A stretch of DNA of 14,790 bases. Origin: Clostridiales bacterium (lineage in GTDB: Bacteria; Bacillota; Clostridia; Oscillospirales; Oscillospiraceae). The notes below the pieces were generated by a model, which was not told the DNA's origin, made no database searches, and worked only from the letters and a program-made list of their open reading frames with translations. Positions 6,017 to 13,249 of the stretch are shown here, one piece after another; position 1 is the first letter of the stretch; every line of letters starts with the position of its first letter. The stretch spans positions 7,942 to 22,731 of the forward strand of contig DPHR01000045.1 of NCBI GenBank assembly GCA_003522945.1, in the 5' to 3' direction. The position numbers and the translations under genes were made by a program.

Positions 6017-7999
6017 ATGGCAACAGCAAAACCGCAGGAATACGGCAACGAAAGCATTTCCCAGCTCAAGGGCGCCGACCGGGTGCGCAAGCGTCCGGGC
6101 GTTATCTTCGGCTCCGACGGACTGGAGGGCTGCGAGCACGCCGTATTTGAAATTCTCTCCAACTCCATCGACGAGGCGCGCGAGGGCTTCGGCAATATTA
6201 TAACGGTAACTCTCTACGATGACAAGTCCATTGAGGTAGAGGATTTCGGCCGCGGCTGTCCCGTGGACTGGAACCCGGCGGAAAAGCGCTTCAACTGGGA
6301 GCTTGTCTACTGCGAGCTGTACGCCGGCGGCAAGTACAAAAACGACGACGGCGGCGACTATGAATACTCGCTCGGTCTGAACGGTCTCGGCGCGTGCGCC
6401 ACGCAGTACGCCTCCGAGTATATGGACGTCACCGTCTGGCGCGACGGGAACAAGTATTCGCTGCACTTCGCCAAAGGCAAGATCAAGGGCAAAATGCTTG
6501 TGGAACCCTCGGACCGGAAAAAGACCGGCACGACGACCCGCTGGAAGCCGGATATTGAGGTGTTTACCGATATCAACATCCCGGAGAGCTACTTTCTCGA
6601 TATCCTGCGCCGCCAGGCCGTCGTGAACGCCGGGGTGACGTTCCGCTTCCGCGCGCAGCACGGCGCGAAGTTTGAAACGACGGAGTTTTGCTACAAAAAC
6701 GGCATTGCGGACTATGTCGCGGAGCTGGCGGGGGAGAGCCCTCTCACGCAGCCCTATTACATCGAGACCGAGAGAAAGGGCAAGGACCGCGAGGATAAGC
6801 CCGAATACAAGGTGCGCATGTCGGCGGCGTTCTGTTTTTCCAACCGGACGAACGCCATTGAGTATTACCACAACTCCTCGTGGCTCGAGCACGGCGGCGC
6901 GCCGGACGCCGCGGCCAAGACCGCGTTCGTTTACGCGATCGACGCTTACATTAAAAAAACCAACAAGTATCAGAAAAATGAGAGCAAGATCACCTTCCCG
7001 GATATTGCCGACTGCCTGATCCTTGTGACGAACTGCTTCTCCACGCGCACGTCCTACGAAAACCAGACGAAAAAATCCATCACCAACCGCTTCATCCGCG
7101 AGGCAATGACGGATTTCTTCAAGGAAAAGCTGGAGATATACTTTATTGAAAACAAGGCCGAGGCCGACCGCATTGCCGATCAGGTGCTCATCAACAAGCG
7201 CAGCCGCGAGCAGGCGGAAAAGGCTCGCGTGAGCATCAAGAAAAACCTCACGAAGAATCTCGACCTTGCCAACCGCGTGCAGAAGTTTGTGGACTGCCGC
7301 TCGCGCGACGCCGACAAGCGCGAGATCTATATCGTCGAGGGCGATTCCGCTCTCGGCAGCGTCAAGCTCTCGCGCGACGCGGAATACCAGGGCATCATGC
7401 CGGTGCGCGGCAAGATCTTGAACTGCCTCAAGGCCGACTATGCCCGCATCTTCAAAAGCGAGATCATCACCGATCTCATCAAGGTGCTCGGCTGCGGCGT
7501 GGAGGTCGAAAAGCACGGCAAGGAGCTCAACAACTTCTCGTTGGAAAACCTCCGCTGGAACAAGGTCGTCATCTGTACCGACGCCGACGTGGACGGCTAC
7601 CAGATCCGCACGCTCATTCTCACGATGCTCTGGCGGCTCGTGCCGACGCTCATCCGCGAGGGTTACGTCTATATCGCCGAATCGCCGCTGTATGAGATCC
7701 AGGCAAAGGGGAAGACGTGGTTCGCGTACTCCGACCGGGAAAAGGCGGAGATCGTGGAGTCCATCGGCAATGCGAAGATCGTCATCAACCGCAGCAAAGG
7801 TCTCGGCGAGAACGACCCGGAGATGATGTGGCTCACCACAATGAACCCCGAGACCCGGCGGCTCATCCGCGTCATGCCCGAAGACGCCGACGAAACGGCG
7901 CGCGTTTTCGATCTTCTGCTCGGCGACAATCTCGCCGGACGCAAGGAGCACATCGCCGAGGTCGGCAGCCGGTATCTCGATCTGGCAGACCTTTCGTAA
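6017..7999 (+). CDS. parE: Type II DNA topoisomerase subunit B, divergent ParE/GyrB paralogue
   Basis: This 660-residue protein supplies the ATPase and metal-binding half of an A2B2 topoisomerase. The GHKL ATPase site has E45, N49, D52 and E53 in FEILSNSIDEA, D76 in EDFGRG, the glycine loop GLNGLG (120-125, usually GLHGVG) and the QTK loop at 350-352. The TOPRIM domain has E441 in EGDSA and D522/D524/D526 in TDADVDG. All main catalytic residues are therefore kept, although flanking motifs differ from textbook GyrB/ParE (EGDSALGS for EGDSAGGS, DGYQIRT for DGAHIRT). GGAGA (6006-6010) lies 6 nt before the ATG. The matching A subunit follows after 107 bp. I infer a topoisomerase IV-like decatenase with true gyrase elsewhere; gyrase activity cannot be ruled out, so the symbol is by resemblance. 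Confidence 0.88.
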   Translation: MATAKPQEYGNESISQLKGADRVRKRPGVIFGSDGLEGCEHAVFEILSNSIDEAREGFGNIITVTLYDDKSIEVEDFGRGCPVDWNPAEKRFNWELVYCELYAGGKYKNDDGGDYEYSLGLNGLGACATQYASEYMDVTVWRDGNKYSLHFAKGKIKGKMLVEPSDRKKTGTTTRWKPDIEVFTDINIPESYFLDILRRQAVVNAGVTFRFRAQHGAKFETTEFCYKNGIADYVAELAGESPLTQPYYIETERKGKDREDKPEYKVRMSAAFCFSNRTNAIEYYHNSSWLEHGGAPDAAAKTAFVYAIDAYIKKTNKYQKNESKITFPDIADCLILVTNCFSTRTSYENQTKKSITNRFIREAMTDFFKEKLEIYFIENKAEADRIADQVLINKRSREQAEKARVSIKKNLTKNLDLANRVQKFVDCRSRDADKREIYIVEGDSALGSVKLSRDAEYQGIMPVRGKILNCLKADYARIFKSEIITDLIKVLGCGVEVEKHGKELNNFSLENLRWNKVVICTDADVDGYQIRTLILTMLWRLVPTLIREGYVYIAESPLYEIQAKGKTWFAYSDREKAEIVESIGNAKIVINRSKGLGENDPEMMWLTTMNPETRRLIRVMPEDADETARVFDLLLGDNLAGRKEHIAEVGSRYLDLADLS

Positions 8000-8078
8000 A
8001 TTATGGAAACCGAATTATGTAATTTATATTATGTAAATTGATTATGCAAACAATATTACGTAAATACAATTATGTAAA
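8000..8078 (+). repeat. Six tandem copies of a 14-bp repeat (ATTATGTAAA plus 3-4 bp)
   Basis: Ten-base units begin at 8000, 8014, 8028, 8041, 8055 and 8069, giving a period of 14, 14, 13, 14 and 14 bp. They read ATTATGGAAA, ATTATGTAAT, ATTATGTAAA, ATTATGCAAA, ATTACGTAAA and ATTATGTAAA; the linkers vary. A decayed seventh copy may start at 8082. The array begins at the first base after the parE-like stop codon and is extremely AT-rich against GC-rich coding flanks. The core TTAYGTAA is nearly palindromic, and in the fifth unit exactly so (8056-8063). The period is not a multiple of 3, so it is not coding. Confidence 0.9.
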
Positions 8079-8106
8079 CTTATTTTGACCGTATAAGGAA
8101 GCATAT

Positions 8107-10374
8107 ATGGCAAGAAAGAAGGAAAACCCAACGCCGCGCCACGCGACGGCCGAGGAACAGAACGTAATGGGGCTGCGCTCCGCCGTTGTGGAGCAGCCCG
8201 TCACCGAAACGCTCGAGAACAACTACATGCCCTACGCGATGAGCGTCATCGTCTCGCGCGCCATCCCGGAGATCGACGGCTTTAAGCCGAGCCACCGAAA
8301 GCTTTTGTACTGCATGTACAAAATGGGGCTTCTCACCGGCGCGCGCACGAAGTCGGCGAACATCGTCGGCGCGACGATGCACTATAACCCGCACGGCGAC
8401 TCCGCCATCTATGATACGATGGTGCGTCTCTCCAAGGGGTACGGTGCGCTGCTCACGCCGTTTGTCGATTCCAAGGGCAACTTCGGCAAAGTGTACTCGC
8501 GCGATATGGCGTGGGCGGCCTCGCGCTATACGGAGGCGAAGCTCGCGCCCATCTGCGCGGAGATCTTCCGTGATATCGACAAGGACACGGTGGATTTTGT
8601 CCCGAACTACGATAACTCCACCACGGAGCCGACGCTCCTTCCGACCACGTTCCCGAACGTTCTCGTCTCGGCGAACATGGGCATCGCCGTCGGCATGGCG
8701 TCGAACATCTGCGGGTTCAATCTCGGCGAGGTGTGCGAAACGACGATCGCGCTGCTGCGCGACCCGGAACATAATATTCTGACAACGCTCCCCGCGCCGG
8801 ATTTCCCGACCGGCGGCGAGATCGTGTGCGATCCCGGCGAGATGGAAGCGCTCTATAAGACCGGCCGCGGCGGTGTGAAGGTCCGCGCCCGCTGGCGCTT
8901 CGATCCCAAGGAGCGCATCATTGAGATCTACGAGATCCCGTACAGCACGACCGTCGAGGCGATCATCGACAAGGTCGCCGAGCTCGTCAAGGCCGGCAAG
9001 CTCCGGGAGATCAGCGACATGCGCGACGAGACCGACCTCAACGGTCTCAAGCTCGCCATCGATGTCAAGCGCGACGTGGAGCCCGAAAAGCTCATGCAGA
9101 AGCTCTTCCGCATGACACCGCTGCAGGACAGCTTTGCCTGCAACTTCAACATTCTGCTCGGCGGCACGCCGCGCGTGTGCGGCGTCGGCGAGATTCTGGA
9201 CGAATGGATCGCCTGGCGGCTCGAATGCGTCCGGCGGCGGGTATACTTTGACGTATCGAAGAAGAAGGAAAAGCTCCATCTTCTCAACGGTCTCAAAAAG
9301 ATCCTGCTCGACATCGACCGCGCCATCTCCATCATCCGCAGCACCGAGCGTGAGAGCGACGTTGTGCCGAATCTTATGATCGGCTTCGGCATCGACCAGG
9401 TACAGGCCGAATATGTCGCCGAGATCAAGCTGCGCAACATCAACCGCGAATACATCCTCAAGCGCACCGAGGAGACCGACGAGCTCGAACGCGAGATCGC
9501 CGAGCTGGAGGATACGCTCGCGAGCCGCCGCAAGCTGCGCGCGATCATCATTTCCGAGCTGCAGCAGGTGACGAAGAAATACCCCTCGCCGCGCCGCAGC
9601 GTCATCACCTATGCCGCCGACGCGCCCGAAGCACCGGAGGAGGACGACGTGGAGGACTACCCGGTCAACCTGTTCCTTTCGCGCGAAGGGTATTTCAAAA
9701 AGATCACCCCGCTCTCGCTCCGTATGTGGGGCGAGCAGAAGTACAAGGAGAACGACGGGCCGAGCCAGAGCTTCGAGACGACGAACCGCGCCGAAATGCT
9801 CGTATTCACCGACAAGGCGCAGGTCTACAAGTGCCGCGCGGCGGACTTTGCCGATACGAAGGCCTCGCAGCTCGGCGTATATCTGCCCGGCCATCTCGGC
9901 ATGGACGACGGCGAGAACGTATTCTCTCTTGTCCTGCCCGGCGATTACCGCGGCGAGGTGCTGTTCTTCTTTGAAAACGGCAAATGCGCCCGCGTGCCGC
10001 TCGAGAGCTACGCCACCAAGACGAACCGCAAGCGGCTCACCGGTGCTTACTGCGACAAGAGCCCGCTCCGCGCGCTGCTCGTCCTCACGGAGGAGCAGAA
10101 TGTGGCGGTATTTTCCACGGAGGGCCGCGCGCTTGTATTCAACACGGCGCTGCTCGCGCCCAAGACCTCCCGCGCCACGCAGGGCGTGGCGGTCATGACG
10201 CTCAAGCCGAAGTTCCGGCTCGAGCGCGCCGCGTTCCTCGCCGATACGACCATCCAGAATCTTGCGCGCTACCGCATGCGCAGCATCCCCGCCGCCGGCG
10301 CGCTCCTCCGCGAGGAGGACCGGGGCGAACGGCAGATGACGCTGCTCGACGGCGCGGAGGAAAATACGAAATAA
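8107..10374 (+). CDS. parC: Type II DNA topoisomerase subunit A, divergent ParC/GyrA paralogue
   Basis: This 755-residue protein is the DNA-breaking and rejoining subunit. The catalytic tyrosine is Y141 in SRYTEAKL, preceded by R140. The quinolone-determining region is NPHGDSAIYDT (94-104), with Ser99 and Asp103 at the positions of E. coli GyrA S83 and D87, the susceptible-type residues. A coiled-coil region lies at about 440-495 (EETDELEREIAELEDTLASR). The C-terminal beta-propeller (about 515-735) is diverged, and I find no GyrA box (QRRGGKG), which argues for topoisomerase IV-like decatenation over supercoiling. Length is nearer ParC (about 750-800) than GyrA (820-875). AAGGA (8096-8100) precedes the ATG by 6 nt. 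The symbol is by resemblance. Confidence 0.88.
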   Translation: MARKKENPTPRHATAEEQNVMGLRSAVVEQPVTETLENNYMPYAMSVIVSRAIPEIDGFKPSHRKLLYCMYKMGLLTGARTKSANIVGATMHYNPHGDSAIYDTMVRLSKGYGALLTPFVDSKGNFGKVYSRDMAWAASRYTEAKLAPICAEIFRDIDKDTVDFVPNYDNSTTEPTLLPTTFPNVLVSANMGIAVGMASNICGFNLGEVCETTIALLRDPEHNILTTLPAPDFPTGGEIVCDPGEMEALYKTGRGGVKVRARWRFDPKERIIEIYEIPYSTTVEAIIDKVAELVKAGKLREISDMRDETDLNGLKLAIDVKRDVEPEKLMQKLFRMTPLQDSFACNFNILLGGTPRVCGVGEILDEWIAWRLECVRRRVYFDVSKKKEKLHLLNGLKKILLDIDRAISIIRSTERESDVVPNLMIGFGIDQVQAEYVAEIKLRNINREYILKRTEETDELEREIAELEDTLASRRKLRAIIISELQQVTKKYPSPRRSVITYAADAPEAPEEDDVEDYPVNLFLSREGYFKKITPLSLRMWGEQKYKENDGPSQSFETTNRAEMLVFTDKAQVYKCRAADFADTKASQLGVYLPGHLGMDDGENVFSLVLPGDYRGEVLFFFENGKCARVPLESYATKTNRKRLTGAYCDKSPLRALLVLTEEQNVAVFSTEGRALVFNTALLAPKTSRATQGVAVMTLKPKFRLERAAFLADTTIQNLARYRMRSIPAAGALLREEDRGERQMTLLDGAEENTK

Positions 10375-10397
10375 TAAAGAAAGAAACCGATTGAGCT

Positions 10398-11261
10398 ATG
10401 GAAGCAAAACTTCACGGAAAACTCTGGTTTGATGTTCTGAAGATCCTTGTGGGATCGTCCCTGGTTGCGATCTCGTTCCGCTATCTCACGTTCCCGAACA
10501 GCATTGTTTCCGGCGGTGTGACCGGCATTGCGCAGATCGTGAACCTGCTTACCGGCCTTCCGGTCGGTATTGTTACGGTCGCGATCAATGCCCCGCTCTT
10601 CATCTGGGCGTGGAAGCAGCTTGGCAAGCGTTTTGTCGGCCTTACGCTTCTCTGCATGCTGACAAGCTCGCTGCTCATTGACCTTCTTGCGCATTTCCCC
10701 TATACCGTCACGGAAGAGCCGATGCTCGCGGCGGTCTATGGCGGACTCGTTTCCGGTGCGGGCTATGGTCTCTGCTATACGTCCGGCGCAACGGCCGGCG
10801 GCACGGACATCCCGTCCCGTATGCTTCGGCGCCGGTACCCGCATATCAATATGACGACGTTTATCCTCTTTTTTAACCTCGTCATCATTGTGACATTCGC
10901 AATTTTGTTCCACCGGTTCGACAGCTGCATGTATACCCTTATTTGCATGTATATCACCAACAAAGTCGAATCGCTTCTCCTCTATGGCCCGGTCAACTCC
11001 CGGCTGTGCTATATTATCTCCGACAAAAGCGCCGATCTCAGCAGCGCCATCACCGGACGGCTGCACCGCGGCGTAACGCTGCTCGACGGCCACGGCGCGT
11101 GGTCCGGCAAGAGCGAGCGTGTCATTATGTGCGCCGTGAAACCCGGCCAGCTGGGGCCCCTCCGCCGCATGGTGCGCGAGATCGACCCGAAATCGTTCCT
11201 CATTGTAGGCGATGCCCGCACGATCTACGGCCACGGATTTGAAAGCATAGAGGAGGACTGA
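10398..11261 (+). CDS. YitT family membrane protein (with DUF2179 C-terminal domain)
   Basis: This 287-residue protein has five or so hydrophobic helices (about 15-30, 38-70, 78-98, 109-130 and 153-185), followed by a soluble DUF2179 domain at about 205-281, whose end (ERVIMCAVKPGQLGPLRRMV at 240-259; FLIVGDARTIYGHGF at 267-281) is typical. The glycine-rich signature SGGVTGIAQI (38-47) and the ATAGGTDIPS stretch (131-140) are hallmarks of the family. Its biochemical role is not established. It starts 23 bp after the ParC-like gene with no terminator between. The Shine-Dalgarno site is weak (AAAGAAAG well upstream), so its translation may depend on the upstream gene. Confidence 0.92.
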   Translation: MEAKLHGKLWFDVLKILVGSSLVAISFRYLTFPNSIVSGGVTGIAQIVNLLTGLPVGIVTVAINAPLFIWAWKQLGKRFVGLTLLCMLTSSLLIDLLAHFPYTVTEEPMLAAVYGGLVSGAGYGLCYTSGATAGGTDIPSRMLRRRYPHINMTTFILFFNLVIIVTFAILFHRFDSCMYTLICMYITNKVESLLLYGPVNSRLCYIISDKSADLSSAITGRLHRGVTLLDGHGAWSGKSERVIMCAVKPGQLGPLRRMVREIDPKSFLIVGDARTIYGHGFESIEED

Positions 11262-11266
11262 ACGCC

Positions 11267-11866
11267 ATGGCGGATCTGGAAAAGACGGGAAAGAATCTGG
11301 AAGGCCGGGGCTTTCGCGTTCATCGCTTCGCTTCCGGCGCGGAAGCGGCGGAGTTTCTCGTGCAGACGCTGCACGGCACCAGCATCGGCATCGGCGGCAG
11401 CGTGACGATCGATACGCTCGGCGTCTATGACCGTCTCTGCGGGAGCAACGAAGTATTTTGGCACTGGAAGAACCATGCGCCGGAAACGAGAGAGCGGGCA
11501 GGAAAGGCGGAGACCTATCTCTGCAGCGCCAACGGCGTGAGCGAGAATGGCGAGATCGTCAACATCGACGGCTTCGGCAACCGCGTGGCCGGTACGATCT
11601 ACGGGCCGGAGCGCGTGTTTCTCGTCGTCGGCAGAAACAAGATCGCCCCGGATCTTACCGGCGCGATCGACCGGGCGCGCAACATCGCCGCGCCGCTCAA
11701 TGCCCGGCGGCTGAACCGCCATACGCCGTGCGCCGTGGGCGAGCCCCGCTGCCACGACTGCCGCAGCCCGGAAAAGGTCTGCGGCGTGATGACGGTGTTC
11801 TTTATGCCGCCCACATCCATCAAAGAGTTTCATGTGATTCTCGTTGATGAGGATCTCGGTTACTGA
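11267..11866 (+). CDS. LUD-domain protein (LutC/YkgG-like, lactate utilisation protein family)
   Basis: This 199-residue protein has the LUD core: GIGGSVTIDTLGVYDRL (41-57), VNIDGFGNRVAGTIYGPERV (98-117) and FLVVGRNKI (118-126). A cysteine cluster near the C-terminus, C155, C162, C165 and C172, could bind a metal or iron-sulphur cluster. In LutABC systems LUD proteins help oxidise lactate, but no lutA or lutB is present, and stand-alone LUD proteins have no settled role. AGGAGG (11251-11256) lies inside the end of yitT, only 5 bp separate the two genes, and translation is probably coupled. Confidence 0.9.
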   Translation: MADLEKTGKNLEGRGFRVHRFASGAEAAEFLVQTLHGTSIGIGGSVTIDTLGVYDRLCGSNEVFWHWKNHAPETRERAGKAETYLCSANGVSENGEIVNIDGFGNRVAGTIYGPERVFLVVGRNKIAPDLTGAIDRARNIAAPLNARRLNRHTPCAVGEPRCHDCRSPEKVCGVMTVFFMPPTSIKEFHVILVDEDLGY

Positions 11867-11889
11867 TTTCCCGGAATTTTTCACCCCGG

Positions 11890-11917
11890 CATGCATATAC
11901 TGGCTCGTATATGCATG
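11890..11917 (+). promoter_or_regulatory. Perfect inverted repeat touching a ribosome binding site
   Basis: ATGCATATAC (11891-11900) and GTATATGCAT (11907-11916) are perfect complements around a 6-nt loop, and C11890-G11917 adds an eleventh pair that includes the first G of the following GGAGGTG. As RNA it would crowd the ribosome binding site of the mini-ORF; as DNA it could be an operator. Confidence 0.55.
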
Positions 11918-11928
11918 GAGGTGTTGAC

Positions 11929-11991
11929 ATGGGACCGGATATCGATGATCTCATTTTCGGCAGCGGCGATACCGCGCCGAGCGACAGGTAA
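11929..11991 (+). CDS. Candidate 20-residue small ORF, unknown function
   Basis: ATG at 11929 follows a near-perfect GGAGGTG (11917-11923) by 5 nt and encodes MGPDIDDLIFGSGDTAPSDR, a short acidic peptide, stopping at TAA 11989-11991. A strong hairpin begins 14 nt later. It lies 62 bp after the LUD gene and is probably on the same transcript. I recognise no family. The strong binding site and tight position between two hairpins are the case for translation; the short length is the case against. It could also be a regulatory leader or a relic. Confidence 0.4.
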   Translation: MGPDIDDLIFGSGDTAPSDR

Positions 11992-12005
11992 AGAGATAAA
12001 GACGA

Positions 12006-12037
12006 AAAAGCCCTTCCGCGGCCGCGGAAGGGCTTTT
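12006..12037. terminator. Strong terminator hairpin after the LUD operon (both strands)
   Basis: A perfect 14-bp stem (12006-12019 with 12024-12037) has loop GGCC. On the plus strand it ends in TTTT; on the minus strand in a five-T run followed by CGTCTTTATC. It ends the parE-to-LUD operon and could also stop leftward transcripts. The stretch from 12038 to 12168 holds nothing I can support. Confidence 0.82.
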
Positions 12038-12167
12038 GAACATTTTGGGGCAGCACAACGAGCGGGACTTTCGTATCGTCTGCGGAAACACGCCGTCCGG
12101 CTGCTGCTCTTTTTTGCTTGCATTTTCCCGTTCTTCTCTTTGTTTTTAAATAAACGATCTGCCGGGA

Positions 12168-12208
12168 TATAAAGCAAACACCGGAATCGTCCAGAGGCGA
12201 TTCCGGTG
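12168..12208 (-). terminator. Terminator of tRNA-Gly
   Basis: An 11-bp perfect stem (12179-12189 with 12198-12208) with an 8-nt loop starts 6 nt beyond the tRNA 3' end; on the minus strand it is followed by TTTGCTTTATAT. Confidence 0.82.
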
Positions 12209-12214
12209 AACTTT

Positions 12215-12290
12215 TGGAGCGGGCAACGAGATTCGAACTCGCTACCTCCACCTTGGCAAGGTGGCGCTCTGCCAAATGAGCTATGCCCGC
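12215..12290 (-). tRNA. tRNA-Gly, anticodon GCC
   Basis: This is a full 76-nt cloverleaf including the encoded CCA. The acceptor stem GCGGGCA pairs with TGCCCGC, the discriminator is T, the anticodon arm CCACC-TTGCCAA-GGTGG carries GCC (12255-12257 on the complement), and the T loop is TTCGAAT. It decodes GGC and GGU. Confidence 0.97.
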
Positions 12291-12308
12291 GTTTCAAACG
12301 CAAGGGGT

Positions 12309-12336
12309 ATTATACCAAAAATCGCGCCTTTGTCAA
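12309..12336 (-). promoter_or_regulatory. Promoter of tRNA-Gly
   Basis: On the minus strand perfect TTGACA (12331-12336) and perfect TATAAT (12309-12314) are 16 bp apart, about 19 bp before the tRNA 5' end, as expected for a strongly expressed stable RNA. Confidence 0.9.
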
Positions 12337-12388
12337 GACAAAAATCAAATTCCGTTCACAGTTTTTTTATGTCTTTTCGATCCGAGCA

Positions 12389-12397
12389 TGCTATACT
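12389..12397 (+). promoter_or_regulatory. Possible extended -10 promoter of the phosphatase gene
   Basis: TGCTATACT (12389-12397) matches an extended -10 element (TGNTATAAT) at all but one base. No good -35 is visible at the right distance. Confidence 0.45.
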
Positions 12398-12439
12398 CTT
12401 CAAAAAACGGAATAAAATCAGAAAAGAGGACGGAAATCT

Positions 12440-13192
12440 ATGGAATACACCCGCCGGTATCTTATGGACGGGCTGCACAATCTGCGCGATCTCGGCGGCT
12501 ATGCCGTGCCGGGAGGGATAACGCGCTTCGGCGTGCTGCTGCGCAGCGATCTCCCGTGGCATCTGACGGAGGACGACGGAAAGCGTTTTGCCGCGCTGGA
12601 GGTTCGCCATACGCTCGATCTGCGTGATGTGGACGAGAGTGAGTCCATGCCGGATGAGCTCGCGCTGCTCCGCGGTGTGACCTACCGGCAGATCGCAATG
12701 AAAAAGGTCCCTCGCGCCGTGGCGCGAAACCGCCCCGGCGGGCTGAGCGCGTTTGACGAGGCTTTCTTCTGGGGCGATGAGTATATCCGCATGCTCGAGG
12801 ATAACCACCCGTGGGCGAAGGAGTGCGCAGAGTTCCTCGCCGCGGCGGAGGGAACGGTGCTGTTCCACTGCTTCACCGGCAAGGACCGCACCGGCATTCT
12901 CGCGGCACTCATCCTCGGCGTGTGCGGAGCGTCAACGGAGGATATTGCCGCCGACTACAGCGTCAGCCAGCTCTATCTCCGGCCGATGTACCGCTGGATG
13001 CGCGAGAATATCCCGGATTTTGCCGCGCGCGCGGAAAACGCGCCGTTTTTCTCCACGGCGGGAGAGAACATCCTCGCCGTGTGCGATCATCTCGAAAACG
13101 AGTACGGCGGCGCGGAGCGCTTTCTGCGTGAGTGCGGCGTCGGGGCGGACACGCTCGACGCGCTGCGCCGGCGGATGATAAAAAAGGCTTGA
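12440..13192 (+). CDS. Tyrosine-protein phosphatase (PtpB/LipA-like, Y_phosphatase3 family)
   Basis: This 250-residue protein has the P-loop of cysteine phosphatases, HCFTGKDRTG (143-152), with nucleophile C144 and R150. The early NLRDLGGY (14-21) and HTLDLRD (57-63) motifs identify the family that includes Mycobacterium PtpB and Listeria LipA, which act on phosphotyrosine, phosphoserine/threonine or phosphoinositides. Asp in the P-loop (K148-D149) agrees with that group. No signal peptide is visible, so it is probably cytoplasmic. AGAGGA (12425-12430) lies 9 nt before the ATG. The substrate cannot be deduced. Confidence 0.92.
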   Translation: MEYTRRYLMDGLHNLRDLGGYAVPGGITRFGVLLRSDLPWHLTEDDGKRFAALEVRHTLDLRDVDESESMPDELALLRGVTYRQIAMKKVPRAVARNRPGGLSAFDEAFFWGDEYIRMLEDNHPWAKECAEFLAAAEGTVLFHCFTGKDRTGILAALILGVCGASTEDIAADYSVSQLYLRPMYRWMRENIPDFAARAENAPFFSTAGENILAVCDHLENEYGGAERFLRECGVGADTLDALRRRMIKKA

Positions 13193-13217
13193 ATGTCGCC
13201 GTACCATAGTATATAAT
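13189..13217 (+). promoter_or_regulatory. Promoter of the parvulin gene
   Basis: TTGAAT (13189-13194), a 17-bp spacer and perfect TATAAT (13212-13217). The -35 overlaps the phosphatase stop codon (13190-13192), so the downstream gene can be transcribed independently. Confidence 0.78.
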
Positions 13218-13249
13218 AGGTCGGAAACCCCGCGGAAAGGAAGAAGAAC

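Noticed and set aside
5960..7951. 663-codon minus-strand frame opposite the parE-like gene
   Set aside because: Shadow frame produced by third-position GC bias; it conflicts with a conserved topoisomerase subunit.
8000..8078. CRISPR array or replication iterons
   Set aside because: Units are 10 bp with 3-4 bp linkers, far too short for CRISPR; no replication initiator gene or DnaA boxes are nearby.
8080..9894. 604-codon minus-strand frame opposite the parC-like gene
   Set aside because: Same GC-bias shadow; the plus frame has the catalytic RYTEA motif and a ribosome binding site.
11891..12172. 93-codon plus-strand frame after the LUD gene
   Set aside because: It starts inside the hairpin, lacks a ribosome binding site and reads straight through the 14-bp terminator.
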